A DNA stretch of 64,000 nucleotides from Brevipalpus yothersi (lineage: Eukaryota > Arthropoda > Arachnida > Trombidiformes > Tenuipalpidae): positions 160,713-224,712 of the forward strand of contig QZCP01000545.1 of NCBI GenBank assembly GCA_003956705.1, read 5' to 3'. Under the pieces are notes generated by a model, which did not search any database, was not told where the DNA came from, and was given only the letters and a program-made list of their open reading frames with translations. Both the position numbers and the translations under genes were made by a program. Every line of letters starts with the position of its first letter. The first letter of the stretch is position 1. Positions 1-14,000 of the stretch are shown one piece after another.

Positions 1-3000
1 AAAGATATATAAACTCAACTTCCAAATCTAGAAAGCTTTTTTTAGAAGGTTAATTTTTTATGAAGTCTTTTTTACACTAGGTAAAAGTGGAGCAAACAGT
101 ATTGAATCGTAACTCGTTTGTTTCGTGACTGTTCTAAGAATGATGAAAACACAATACTTCTAGAGTTTCTCAAATCGAAGAGAACTTATTGTGATTCACT
201 AAAAATTTGCTATTGAAAAGCTTGAGGTAGAAACACAATGTAAGCAAAAATTGAAGAGCAGCCACTATGGATGAGGTGGAAACATCAATTCACGCTGAAC
301 ACTAAAGTATAGAGAGAAAATTATAGTTGTTAACCCAATCTTTTCTATCAAGAATGAGTTGGGAAGAACAGAATGGATTGTAGGCCGTAAATTTCAAAGT
401 TTTCTCAGCCTCATGTTCTCATCCAGTAATTTTTGTTGTAATTCAGGGCAAATCAAAAAAAATCAATCAGTCTATAGGGTCTAATACAAATTCTATCGTT
501 CTGTGAGGAAGAAACATACTCATCATCTGAGATAAACCAGAGTCCTTTTCCAAATTTCAAACTTAAGAGTACTTTTTTACTTCTATTCACTGATAACGCT
601 TTCCAGATTTGGATGACCAGAAACTAAAATACATACGCATGAACTCTGAATTGTAGGGATAGAAAAGTGAAAAAATCACTAACAAGAGCTATTAATAATA
701 ACACTGTTTAGTTAGCTTCATACATAGTTTTTTATACTAAAAATCGTTAGGAATACATGTACTTCTTCTGGTTAATTTGAGTTGAACAACGTTTTGAAAC
801 TCAAAAATATTTTTCCTACATGAGGTTTCATAGGATGGAAGAGGTGAAAACCCAATCAATTCTATAAGAAGATGTCTTCGTAATCTAAATCTATCTTCTT
901 CTTACTTGAAGTCGAGATCTCTCATAGTAATTTAGAAGACCTGCATCTTGTTCTCGAGTTTTTTTCGAGTATTGAATCGATAAGTTTTGTGTCTGTCATC
1001 GCCATTCACTGATTCATATCAACAAATGAAATCTTTGGTGGAGCAATCAATTCTCTTTGGGCAGATTTTTGTCCAAAGGGCTCTTTCTGATATGTCAAAT
1101 TCTTATTCTTGTTCGTTTCTTTTGTATTTATAGAATCACATTTCTCAGAGTTTGAATCAAGCAAACTGAAAGTCTCCTAAAAAATCGAGTTCTGATTCAG
1201 ATTCCTGATTGCAGTATCTCTCGAAAAGAAGCCAAGAGCTCCTACATATTGTCATTGATATTGAAGGTTGAGAGGAAGTCATTCTTGACCTGACAATTCT
1301 CAGTTCTAGCTAGATAAAGAACTGTTCTGTGGTACACTCAACTGCTTAAGCACAAATTTTCGATTGCTCAATAGTTGAAAGACAGAGATCGTTTTCATTC
1401 CTAACACATCTCTCCCTCTCTCTCTCTCTAACTGTGAATTTATTGAAAAATGGCGTAATTAAATGAATTACAAACCTCTCAAAGATTCAATTGTGTCAAA
1501 CTGATCATATAGCATGATGGCACACGTGAATAATCCTTTTTGAGAATCTCATGATAACATGATGTGCACAAGGACAAGAAGGAGAGAGTTCATGATAAAC
1601 AAGTAGTATTCTCTGATCAGGATATGACTGCTCATATTACTAAGATTCATTGATAATCCCTTTGATTCGATCTCTCATTTATTATATGTTAGCTTCTTGG
1701 GATTCCACCTCTAATGATCTTTTAATAAGTATGCTTTCCGAGGAATTGCCCACAAGAGCAAAATTGAGCGAGTCGATCGAATGCTTCCATCTTTTTTCAT
1801 ATGGCCAAAGTGGAAATCTTACTCTCAACAGAACGTTTTCATCATCCATTCTTCTCATCTGAATATTCAAGATGACCTGATCAAAAAGTCATGAGAAGTT
1901 TTGAGCTAACTCTAGCTCTAGAGTTTGCTCTTAGAATTTTTTCATGGATCGAACCTCACTCTCATTGAGTTCATACCAGAGGAATATTTCACCTTCTCAA
2001 CTCGTTTTTCCTCCTCAAAAATCGTAAATATCTTACTAAAAATAAACAGGGGTATTTGAGAGATGCTTGTCGTCACGAATTTCGATGTCTCTTCTAGATA
2101 TATTTACTAGGTATTCCGCTTTCCTAAAGCCATGGCCTTTTGGATGTACAATTTTGTAAAAGTGAGCGAAGATTTTTCCATTATCATTACCATTATTTCG
2201 TGCTTCTATCATCAGCTTCATCATTCGCATCACCATAATCATCTTTCCCCGGTGATAATCACCACCATTCAGTCAGATTCCTCCTCCTCTCTTCCTCTCC
2301 TCCACATACACACACACTGAAAGTAACGAAGAGCTTTTCATTTCGGAACGGGATCATCATCACAACTTCATACATGTACATGGATGTATAGGAAGACAGT
2401 AGTAAAGGCAAACAAGATTATGAAAATGTGACAAAAACTAGCAAAAAATGTTAACGATTCCATCTCATGCGATTCAATGGTTTCTTTATCTCTCATTTGT
2501 TTCCTGTCCTTTTCGGCCTCATCTTCTCGGCTCATTTGAAATTCATTGAATGCAATCCAACACTACTACGGCTACTACTGCTACTGCCTATCAGTTGGTT
2601 GAAAGCTATCGGACTCGTATTCATCGCAAAATGTCAGACAAACCTATGGGATTGAAGATGCAAAAGAGTGGTAAACAGTGGGAATCAGGATCAACAAGAA
2701 AAAGGAAATGCTGAGAGAGTGTGAATCACCATGGTAGTATATCACTCATCAGGAACAGGTCTCAATGTATATTCCTCTCAATGATGTAGCACGTTTCTTC
2801 ATCATTCAGCAATGCTTGAAAGATTTGCTCACCATTAATTCGATTTGCCATCGATGGTCACGAGAGACCACATTGAAAGTTCTAGACTTCCTTTGCTGGT
2901 GCCCATCACAAACACCATAACTCAAAGAATGTCTACAACTAAGTCAACCAGATGATCAGTTTTCTTTCGCGTGGCCAATAGTTCAAGAAAAAGGATGAGA

Positions 3001-3231
3001 GAAAGATAGAGAAAGAGAGATCGATGCTTCTTGATCCTTCTTGTTGAAAAGCTTCTGCTCGCTATTCTTGCTCTACTTGTGAAGAGTCATGGAGCCAGTG
3101 AATGAATCCCTGATCACAATGGTTTGCTTTACCAAAGAGCTGCTATCTTTCATAAAACACAACAATTCATTAGCATTCTTAATTAGCTTCGCAAACTAAA
3201 CTCTAATAGTCTTGATGTTTCCGTTTCTCAA

Positions 3232-3252
3232 ACACACACACACACACACACA
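3232..3252. repeat. (AC)n microsatellite
   Basis: About ten perfect AC units. Short imperfect CT tracts lie about 120 bp downstream. Confidence 0.95.
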
Positions 3253-5531
3253 ACTTTCACCGTTTCTCCCAGCCTAGCAGATTGTATGAACATCTAAACC
3301 TCTTCCCTTTTGGAGCTTTCTATCTCTCTTTTTTCTCAATACACTGATTTGGAACGATTATTCTTCTCTCTCTCTCTCTCTCCCTCTCTCTTTCTCTCTC
3401 TTTCCATTTCCACCTCCTTATCCACTTAAAACGAGCTCATGATGAAACGAGCGAGCGTTAAATGCTCTAGATCATAAACGTTCACTCATCCGCTTCACCT
3501 TCCATCCCAACTATTCACAGAGTATTTTCACTACTGGAATCCTTCATTTTACAAGTGCTGGAGGTGGTTGATATTTCTTATCTATTCGATGCCACAGAGC
3601 GCAAGAAAAGTGAATGTGCATTCTCTTCTTCAATAATGCGGAAACTCGAAACAATATCTTGCATTCACATACCACGCTTAGTTTCTTGCTCCATAATTTT
3701 GGGTGGAAAATTTTCAATACCAAATAATCGAGAGCACTAAACTGACAAGAGCAAAGTATCACCCTGATAGCATACAATTCGATCTGAATATGAAGTTTCA
3801 TCCTTGATCACCTCGTTATTGAATCAGAAACATTATGTTGAGGAGAGTTAACTGGTATGGGTTCTCTTGAACATAAGAGTTAAAAAATCCTGATTGAGAG
3901 AGAGAGAAAAAAGATAAAGAAGAATTTTCGAAAAAATTCCAGACAGCCCCAGAAACTAGATTCTTGAATTGAGAGAGAAATGCTGTAATAGATTGAAGTT
4001 GAATATGCAAAAAAGCGTGCCAGTGAACTATCTTCCACCTCAATGATACAGCTAGTAAGCATACCGAAGGATAAAATTGTCTAGGTGAGATTCTCTCTCT
4101 CTCTCACTCAGATTATCTGTACGATGTTTAATTTTCTTTGTTTCGTCTATATTTTCTATTTTATAATATTCCTTGGAAACTTCAATTTTGCTGAGAAAAA
4201 CCTACAAAATGATGAGGATGAGAGGCAAAACAGAAAAAGAATTTCATGGGCCACTGGTGCGTAAAAAAATAGAATTGCGATGACATGCAGCCACTCTAGC
4301 AGGACGAAAAATTCATATCAGAGCCATTTTTTTATTTGTTATATATTCTCTCTAATCATTCCTTGAATTCTTATCAGATTGTTCTCGACTTCCCTTACCA
4401 AATTGAATCCATCAGTGGAAATGTGATTTCTCACAGTCTCAAGCAGCGGAATTTTTTTTTTGATAATGTCATCTTGCCTTCTTAAGCTCATCTGGTTGAG
4501 ATGTTTGCGTGGATTTCTTGCAGCTCAAAGGAGGATGAATGCTGAATCCAATCTGATAGCGAAATAGAAATAGGAAACTACTGAAGAGAATTCTGTCAAT
4601 GCTTTTCCTAGTGCTCTTCTATTGATAGAGGAATACAGAACAATCTTGTTCGATTGAAGCCATGAGGAAAAAAATAGTATCCATTCATGTTTCTACAATA
4701 CATATATCATTTCACTGGAATTCAATAGAACCCTATTTTTGATTTCCTGGAAAAGACGCTCAGTATCATGCTCGAGGCTATTGTCCGAATATTTATGGAT
4801 TCATAGAAATAAAGATTCGAGGCTATTTCTCTGATTGAAAATTCTTCTAATCAAGCATTCTTGCAGTCACTCTGCTCAATCTAAAATACTCATCGAAAGG
4901 AAAATATCTTTCTAGCTAATTCTCTGTACTTTGTAGTTAATATGTGCAATCTAGTTTTGGTTACTGGTCTTTCAAATGATTTCCAAGATCTTAAGCATTT
5001 AGAGATGGATCATTTTGAATAGCCCAAAGCTAAGAGAACAAAGAATACTCTTCGAGAATAGATTATTAGCAAAATTTGCTGGCTTTAGTTGGTTAAGAGC
5101 TTATTGAAGTAACAGTAGACCTCTGAATGAGAAAGAGAGGAGGAGAGATAACAGATTATGGTTCATAACGAAAGGATCTAAACTATCGGATGGATTGCGA
5201 GTAAAATTCAACTAAATTTTCATTTTCTTGGTTCAAGATGATCTCAATTTTCAATTCCATATTGTCTGGTTGGATAGCGCACAAGAGTCTCCTTTGAATC
5301 ACTCATAGTGGGAAAAGAATAGTGAGATGTAAAACTTTATTGCCTCGAGGGTCGACAAGTCGTGAGCTAGCTCCAGCTCCAGATTGCATTAGCCATCGAA
5401 ATTGGATCAGAATTTGAGCTTTTTGCAACTCTCGCTAGAGTAATTCATGCCTTTCAAGCCTGTTTACGATTTGCGTTCTGTTTCACAAATGAGATTCATA
5501 GATTTTTCGCATACTATAGCCGGTGAATCTG

Positions 5532-5534
<3 letters not shown>

Positions 5535-5567
<33 letters not shown>
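5535..5567. repeat. (TC)n microsatellite
   Basis: About 16 TC units, nearly perfect. Confidence 0.95.
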
Positions 5568-5572
<5 letters not shown>

Positions 5573-5874
5573 ACTCCTTATTCTTATTCCTTAACCTGCT
5601 TCACTTTCTAGTATTGCCCATTCATTCTCCGAAGAATAGAGTGATAGAAAGAGTTTTTTTGCTGCAATGCATCAACCATGAAGTGGAAAATTTTCAATTC
5701 ACATCAGAAAAACAAACTACAAACAAGCGTTTCCAAGTGGCACGTGAATTGTGCAAGAAATTTCTTGCCTCAGCTAATCAAATAGCTACAAAGTAATGTT
5801 TGAGAAGGGTCGAGAGAGGTATTCTAGATATATGTGAGACAAAGCTTCATCAAAATGACAGAATTGTAGAATGA

Positions 5875-5879
<5 letters not shown>

Positions 5880-5935
<56 letters not shown>
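5880..5935. repeat. (CT)n microsatellite
   Basis: About 28 perfect CT units, only 310 bp from the tract at 5535. Confidence 0.97.
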
Positions 5936-5937
<2 letters not shown>

Positions 5938-8900
5938 TATAAGTTCATCTCATCAGAGCATAGAAGTAGTGTCGATAAAATGTTTCTATAAAAAGAAATC
6001 AAGGTGGCAATTCGAAAAAGAATCTGTGAGGAAAATTACATGGCTATACACAATACGCATATGGGCTACATACATTTTGTCGGCTGATTTCCGATTAATA
6101 GAACAAGTTTCCGGGTAAAACAGGAAGCTGCAAGTCCATCAATGAGCGAAATTTTGGGAATAAGTTCAAATAATCGGAAAAAGACTGAATCTCTCTCCCA
6201 GTAAACTTCTTCATCTGCTGAAAGAAAATCAAGGAAACGAGTTGAAAGCAGATCTCGAATGAGAGGTAAGCTTTCCAATGATCTGGGAAATGGAAATTCC
6301 AACTGATTCTTGCTATGAAAATTTTGTTTACGTTTAGGATTTGATTCTAAGAATTAATTTTGAGCAAAATAAAATGCTCATGTTCTTATTCAGGATGAAA
6401 AATGATAATATTTACTCAACTTGCATCAATACTCTTGCGAAGTTTTTCCATCAAGTTCGAATTGAAATTTTTATGAGAGTCTCTATCAGAGCTCAGATTT
6501 TATTCTAAATAAGCTGATAATTTGTGTTAGAGGCTCCGAATTTTCTCTACCTTTCTCATGAAAAAAGATGGAAAGATTGTGGGCGAATAGCATCTAGTCA
6601 AAGAAGATGAATAGGCTGTTTCCACCATTCAAATTGAGTTTTCAATCTTCATAACTGATTAAGTGATATACAAATTCCTCTCTTTTTGTCAAAGAACTCC
6701 TGAGATAACTAGAATGGCTCATATGGAAGAATAATTCTCTTGATTAAACTCCATGATTTGAATCGCTCATGATGTAATGATAATGTCATGAAATTGATAG
6801 AAAGTCATAGAATCAGTCGAGCTGTTCAAGTTCCAACAATACTTTTCTCAGTTAATTCAATTACAAGGATTGTTCTCGTAAGCTATTGGATGAATATTTC
6901 ATTTCACAAGAGCGACACACATCTTATTCTGGATGTTCTCTCTCTAAATATATAAAGAATGAAAATGAGCACTAAAAAATAAGAGGAAAAGAAGTCATGA
7001 TCATAGGAATTTTCGTGACCTCTTACTCTCACCTGAAGCAACTTTTACATACTTAAACACATCAAATTCAGACCATAGAGCTGGAAACCATCAAGATTTC
7101 CTAAAGATTGGTGCTCCTATAATGGAGTACGTTCCTTGAAAACCAAGAAGTTTCCTGAGAATTTTCTTTCCACTCCGGGTACAGTCAAATCTGGAGAGGT
7201 AAAATTTCTTTCTCTACATATGACAAGTGAATCTCATGTAGGGATAAAGATTCACCGATCTTCCACAGACCAAGCCATACCACAACCTTGAACATGATCT
7301 ATCGATCTACCAGATCAATATCCAACTGAACTCGGTCATGATCTGATTTGATTTTTTACGGTCAAACAAATAGAAAGAAATCAATCGGATACAGCTGGAT
7401 TAATCAATCTGTCGCACGCACCATCACTACCATTTATGAGGATAAAGTTAATTGAAGGCTCTTCATTTCTCGCAATAGCTAGGAAATCAAGTCACATTAA
7501 ATGTTCATCGGACTCAAGAGGCGAAGGGTTAAGAGAAAATGAAAGTTTGTCACTAAGGTCTTCAACTTCTCATCCTCTCTCAAGCAAAAAGGATGTCTTG
7601 AGAAAGAATAGCAGAATGACTTCCTCTCGCATCAATATCTCGGATAACAATTTCGGAAGCATTTTATGTCACCATGGGTTGTCTTTGTTTGACAGAGAAA
7701 TTCATTACGTAACATCTCTTGTGAGTACAGCTAATTGCTGTGAATCAATTTCGATCGAGCACCTTCAAACTCTTAATTGTTTTTGATCGTTTAAGGGTAA
7801 CCACACTGAGTACAAGTGTATTTCTGAGCTCGATAATCATCTCTGTTGAGAAGCTTCTTGCTATCATGAAACTGATGGAATTCCTTTGATTTGTCCATGC
7901 TGCCTTTCTTTCATTGTGACGCTTCTTGTTTATCAAGTTCATGGATTGGACCATAGATTATTGCATTCTCTTTTATCTTTCTCCTTTTTCATTTCATTTC
8001 AGTTCTCAGGGTCGAATCAAATAGGAAATGTTCATTAAAGACATTGAGACTCAAGATTCAATGCAACTTCTTCTCGCCTTCTTTTCAAAAGAAGTAGCTA
8101 AACAACTCTCAATTCAGCATGATGATATCATGATGCTTACGAATAGCTGAGTCCAAAAGAATTCCTATGGGTTGGGGATGAGGATCTGAGTTATGTAAGA
8201 TACTGTTTTTGAAATCAGAATTCTAAGCCTTCACTGGCCATTCTTAGGCATCAAATTCTAACATTCAACCCTAAGTTGATATTTGAGTCTGAAAGATTGT
8301 TTTTCTGATATTCCACATGAAATCTACTGCCAGCAAAGACAAATCAAATAACAAGTCAACATCTTTGTGAAAGTACTGTTAAATTGGTTAGATTCATATG
8401 TGAAAATAAGTGAGCTAAAAGTTCCATGAAGTTTATATGGGCTAATCCATGATGGGCATCATCATGTACATTTGTAAATGGAATAAAATATCGAGAGTGA
8501 TGGTGATCATCATGATGATGAATGCTGAGTAGCTAGGCCTCGTAAAGGGAATTGGCTACATAGTTGAATGAACTTCTTCACATCAATAATATCACGAGCG
8601 AGGCATCTCCTGATTATTTCTTATGGTATTCGCTGATGAAATACAATGGGTATCTTAGAAATCTTCTTCAGCTCATCTATCTAATTGATCTCGTCTCCAT
8701 GATATCATGTCTAAAGCTTGGATCAAAGGAATGAATTCTATTCTATATAGTATTACTTGTATGCCTTTGTTTTTCAATTTAACTTGAGTTAAAGTAAAGA
8801 TGTTTTTATAAAAACTTCCATCTCTAATACACTAGATTTATGAGAGAAAGATGAAGAAATTTTTTCAAAAATCACTTTTTCACGGCAAATGGCAAAACTT

Positions 8901-9289
8901 GATCTGGGATTTAAACATCATTCAACCACAAGAAACTGGGAACAAAACTCAAAAAACCCAATGGAAAGCTTCTCATCTACGGAAATATTGATGTATTTAT
9001 TGCTATCCATTCTCATTTATTTTTGGATCATTTCTTACTCATTTAAGGAAGCAATCTCTGAGGGAATATCGTTACGCTTACACAACTCGATGAACATATT
9101 TCAATTCTTCCAAACTAAATGGACAGTCGAAATATATAGAAGTAGTAAGAAAATCTTCCCAACTTGACCATCTGCGACCTAGAGAATCGATGTAAGTTCA
9201 CTTTCAATTTATCTTGATAGTCTGAGATTTATGGTAATGGGTGGTAGAAAAACATGTCAACCCCTGGTCACCGGAAGTAATGATTGTGA

Positions 9290-9292
<3 letters not shown>

Positions 9293-9376
<84 letters not shown>
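9293..9376. repeat. Long (GA)n microsatellite
   Basis: About 42 uninterrupted GA units, the longest simple repeat in the window. It makes a spurious serine/leucine-repeat open frame on the minus strand (9204-9401), which should not be annotated. Confidence 0.98.
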
Positions 9377-9381
<5 letters not shown>

Positions 9382-9578
9382 AATAAATGCTTAGCGTGCA
9401 AACATTGAGCAACTTATTGATTTGACTTGTGGTTTTCAGAGCAAAAAAATTTTACGCACAAACAGACGCACATACACTTAGTGGACGAAACAAAACAATC
9501 AACTTCACTTTACTTCACGTATTTGTAATATACTTTCTACCGGATCGTTAAAGTCTCATTTGTTTGGAAGGCAATCCA

Positions 9579-9611
9579 ATATTACCATTGTGGTGGTGGT
9601 GGTGGTAATAT
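9579..9611. repeat. Inverted repeat around a GGT tract
   Basis: A 9-bp perfect inverted repeat (ATATTACCA at 9579-9587, TGGTAATAT at 9603-9611) flanks a 15-nt loop made mainly of GTG/GGT units. It could fold as a hairpin with a G-rich loop. No gene is adjacent, and its function is unknown. Confidence 0.6.
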
Positions 9612-9914
9612 CAATGTGGTCAGAGATCACGAACACAGTTTACCGGTTGCCACTCGAAATGACTACTTTACGTGAGACTTTAGCTCAGCAAGATTAAATC
9701 GAAAAGAAAACTGAATTGTGCCCTCCTGAATGTTTATTCACACTTCATAAAGTTGGAATATTGCTTTGCCTCTTTCTTTCCAGATCTAACAAAATTCCCA
9801 TGAGCAATTCGTTTGCTTCCATTCATATCGCTGAATAAATTTATCAAACAACTCGAAACAACTGGGAATTGTTTCAAGAAATTATAATTTTCCACCAACA
9901 ACGGTAATTTAAGA

Positions 9915-10323
9915 CTAGTTCGATGGAAAATATGAGGTATAGAACAATGAACACTCATCATATATATTACATCTTAATATCTCGAGATCATCTCGAAGAG
10001 CAAACTGTTGGAAAAGGATCAGAAAAATTGATGACTTCAGTTAGATGGTACAATCAATCTTCTTGATCTAATTTTATCAACAAAAATACGATTGTTTGCG
10101 CTCAATTGTATTCAAACTATGATACTTTGGGACGACAACGGAACGATAGAATGCATACAGTTTCATGGTCAAAGAGGTGTCCAAGAAGAGCTTCGAACAC
10201 TGATTCAATATGAAGTTGCTTACCATTCATAAATCGGTCCGAAATTCCTTCTAGCAAAACAAATGTCGCTTGAAAAAGGATCAGAACAACACAGAATGTC
10301 CATGGAAAACCTTGAATGCTCAT
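9915..10323 (-). CDS. Candidate small secreted peptide (84 aa, two exons)
   Basis: Exon 1 is 10159-10323 and exon 2 is 9915-10004, joined in phase 0 across a 154-nt intron. The acceptor is good (pyrimidine stretch ending CCAACAG). The first ~26 residues look like a signal peptide: a hydrophobic core FCVVLILFQATFVLL followed by a small residue. The predicted mature part is about 58 residues, acidic, with one C-x5-C pair (CNIYDEC) near the C-terminus and no obvious dibasic processing site beside it. Read without splicing, exon 1 continues to a 68-aa product with a different CxxxxxC tail. I recognise no family. It lies about 700 bp beyond the receptor gene on the same strand. Chance is a serious alternative. 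Confidence 0.3.
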
Positions 10324-11036
10324 GATGAACTTTTCTCAGGTTATCAACCACATATTCCACTTTGATCACTCAAGGCTCAGTTGGAGAAAAGAACTTCATG
10401 ATGAGAACAATGATGATGAAAACTTTCTGGCACCAGTGATTCGATATCATCTAGAAGAACTTTTTCCTAGAATAAACTCTCCCTCTCTCTCGATTCTCCC
10501 ATGTTCGAGAATTTCGACTGAGAGCTCGATAGTGGCATCTTTTGAGCAAGAAAACATTCTCTCTATTCAACTTGCAATTTTTGTGAACATCCTGAATAGG
10601 TCATTAATGAGTACAGTCTTTTCGAATAAATGGTTTTTCACATGTTCTCCTTCAGTAAAATGAGGAAAAAATTCATCAGAACTTTCCACTTTTTGAGAAT
10701 TCATAATTATTTTCCTACAGTTTCCAATTCGTGCTTTAATAGGAGGAAATTTTATTTCTCTTCAATGTATTTATTGAATTTCAGGCAATGGTCCTCGATA
10801 AACTAACTCATTAATTCGTCTTACAGACATATAAGGCGTATGAAAAATAAATTAGAGAATTATTTTCTTTCAGAAATCATATTCAAAAGTGATTAGAAAA
10901 ATATGTTTCAAAATATTATCAATTTTGTTCAATTTGTATCGTTTTTCTTCTTTTGTTTAACTTCATAAAGTTGAGTAAGTCAATAGAGCTTCCCAGTATG
11001 AAAAAACACCATAAAGATTGATTTGAAGATTGATGA

Positions 11037-14000
11037 TTATCTTTCACTGAGATTTGTTCTCGGTTCACCATTCAAATATGGCGACTCTGGACAGCAATCA
11101 CAAACTATTGTAGTGTTCATAAGATTTTGCGTTTGATTAATCTCTCTAGAAGCATCATTCTCATCAAATGAATGATTTCGGCTAAGTAAAGAGGGAAAAC
11201 TTTCAAGACCATTTGACCGATCCTCCCCGTTCTTGGCCATGTTCATGGTGTTTTGAGAAGTAAAATAGTCCTCATTTAAATCACATAAGTTCACGTGATT
11301 TACGCAAAAGTTTTTTATGTTGTTATACTGCATTCCCGACTTGAAACCGTCCAAATTGTAGAACTCTTCACCATTCTCAGTCACAGGTTGTCTATTGATT
11401 AGAAAAAGTTGAAATCATATTAGATAGGTCTAGTGAAGAAGTATGCAATTCTCTGACCATTTTAAGAATTTTCAATCTCTAGCTCGTTGCGTGAATTCTT
11501 TGTAAAATTCTCAAAGATGAACTCACCTTCCATCCAACATTCTCATTTTCATATTTTGATTGCAAGCCTCTAGATCATCGGAAAAACGAAATCAGTTTTT
11601 TTCGCACAATTGCCTAATTAACTTACTTATAAGTTCTGATTTTTTGCGAAGTCGATGAACAGCCAAGCACCCAACCAAGATAAATGTTCCTAGTATCACG
11701 ATCAAACCAGCCAGGGCAGGAGGTACAGTATCGTCTTCAATTATATCTAAATAGTTAAATGAAAAATATCTATTAGAGCACGAGGTCAGATAATTCATTA
11801 TGATTCAGGAATGTTCTGAAATTCGTTTCAGTATTAATCAAAAATTATACAGGAAGAAGAAGCTGCTCCAAAGCTTATAGAATATGACTATATTGGGGAA
11901 TCACACAACAAAATTCGAGTCCTAGGAGCTTACACCTCTCAATACATGTTCAAATCATGAGTTTATATACATAGTAGGTATGTATTATTACTGCTACTTA
12001 CCAGCATGCCAAAGAGCTTGAAATTGAGTACTAGCACGGAGTAAATAATAATCACTTCTACCTTTTGTATTCACTGCATAAACTTTGATGAGATAAGCAT
12101 TTCCTGAGGCAAGAGATTTGAGCACAAAAAAAGGATAATTTTCGGCACTTTGGTTATATTTAATATTGTTTTCTCCATCATCTTGATAGAGTTCCAGAAA
12201 GTAATTCAATGGTAGACCTCCATTGTAGCCTGGTTGACAGGAAATGGTGAAAGAATCCATGGTAATGTTTGCCACAGTACAATTTTGAGGTGGTCCTGGC
12301 TTCTCAGCCGAGGTAATCACGTATTTACACGGTTCTCGTTGATTTCCTACGCTATTGACTGCCCAACAGATGAGTTCACCATAATCTGAGAATTTTTTTG
12401 GAATATAATTGAGAGTGCTTGAAAATCCATTCTCAGTGAAATCTGTGAGCTCAAAACTCTCATGAGATTGTGGACTTTCGGTAGATATCGTCAATATTTT
12501 CTCTGAAGCAGTAGATTTAAGAGCCCAATGGAATTTCACATCGTCTGGATTAGCATCAATATCACATGGAACTTTGATTCGCTCTCCTATAGCAGCCGCA
12601 TAAATTTTTTGATTGCTCTTTGAAACACAAACTGGTGCATCTAGAGTAGATGAGAGATGGGACGAGAAGAGAAGAAAAAGGAAGAGAAGAGAAGAGAAGA
12701 GAAGAGAAGAGAAGATCGAAGTGATCAGCAACAGGAGCTAGGGTATATATATAATGAATATGCAATAAGCTTGTTCTCACATTGAACATTCAAATCGATT
12801 GGTTCACTTTCGCCTTTGCCTGCAACATTAGTCGCCCAGCATTCGTATCGTCCTTCATTTTGTTTCTGAACATTCTTTATAAGTACCGAATCATTGCGAA
12901 CCAGAATGTTCCCGCTTTTATTGGCCATGAGAGGTTTTCCGTTCAATTTCCAGCCTAAATCATCTACCATTGGATTTGCCTACAAGATGAAACAAATTCA
13001 CGTTTTCAACCTCCATAAGCTGTGATAATATTCTAAGCTTTCCAAGATCCTGTCTGAGAATTTGTTCACAATTGCTCAGATTATCGGGATAAACTTCTTA
13101 TTGGTGATTCACGATACTTTACCTTGACATTACATTCGAAGAGGACGTCACTCTCTTCAAGAATACCATACCGCTGTGTATTCGCTCCAAGAACTAATGA
13201 AAGTACAGGAATATCTGAAAAGAAAAGTAAAGCTTCCATGAAATGAACTACAACCCCATGAAATTAATCATTATCAACCTTGTTTGTGGCATTAATGCCA
13301 TCAAATCGCGTTCAAGAAAAGACATCAGTCAATGAATCTCAGAGATCTTTTGTTAATGTCTGGATCTAAATTTAGTAAGTCGAGTTCGTTTCTCAATTTA
13401 TGAATTCAAAGCAAACGCTAAACTAAAACTAATTACTGAATCGAGTCAATGTAGTTCATAATATCGCTGAAAGAAATCTAATTAGAATTCATACTTAGGA
13501 ATCTGGATAATCTTCAATTTTGTTCAGTTGAGTTATTTGGTATTTGAAGATTATGCTGCATTCATCATCCATCATCAGAATTTCAAAAAGCTCATTCTAT
13601 AATGTTAATGAAAATAACTTTGATTCCAGGGCTGCTAGAGCGACATAGACACACTAAGCTACAGATTCCAAATCAAGCTAAATCTTTTAAGGAATTCAAA
13701 ACTCTCCAAGATTCAGGCAAGCATGCTTCAATAATAATTTTCCTGCTATTCACTAGGAAATTGGCTAAGCTATAAAATGCTCATCTCAAAATGATCGACC
13801 TGATTGCTCTACTCAGTCATCTCAGTAATTGAAGTGGAAAGTCAATAGTCAATAATTGCAGTTATACTCACAATGAACGTTGAGAATCAGACTGTCATTA
13901 AGAGTGAAAGAAGGTATCTTTGGATTGAAGGCACTACAGATCAATTCTCTTGAATCATCTTCCATTGATGGTATAAAGGATAGGAAACTGGTCGTCAGAT

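Larger units (their letters stand above)
1..9914. other. Gene-poor AT-rich region
   Basis: I see no convincing gene in this stretch. Open frames of 60-116 codons occur on both strands, for example 7436-7786 (+) and 8889-9167 (+). They lack recognisable domains or splice-linked partners, and frames of this length are expected by chance here. The sequence is mostly unique and AT-rich, interrupted by dinucleotide microsatellites listed separately. It could be intergenic or part of a long intron. Confidence 0.6.

Noticed and set aside
7436..7786. 116-codon frame on the plus strand
   Set aside because: Ser-rich composition, no domain, no signal peptide, no splice partner; similar frames are common in this gene-poor region.
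9204..9401. 65-codon minus-strand frame made largely of Ser-Leu repeats
   Set aside because: It is a translation of the (GA)n microsatellite.
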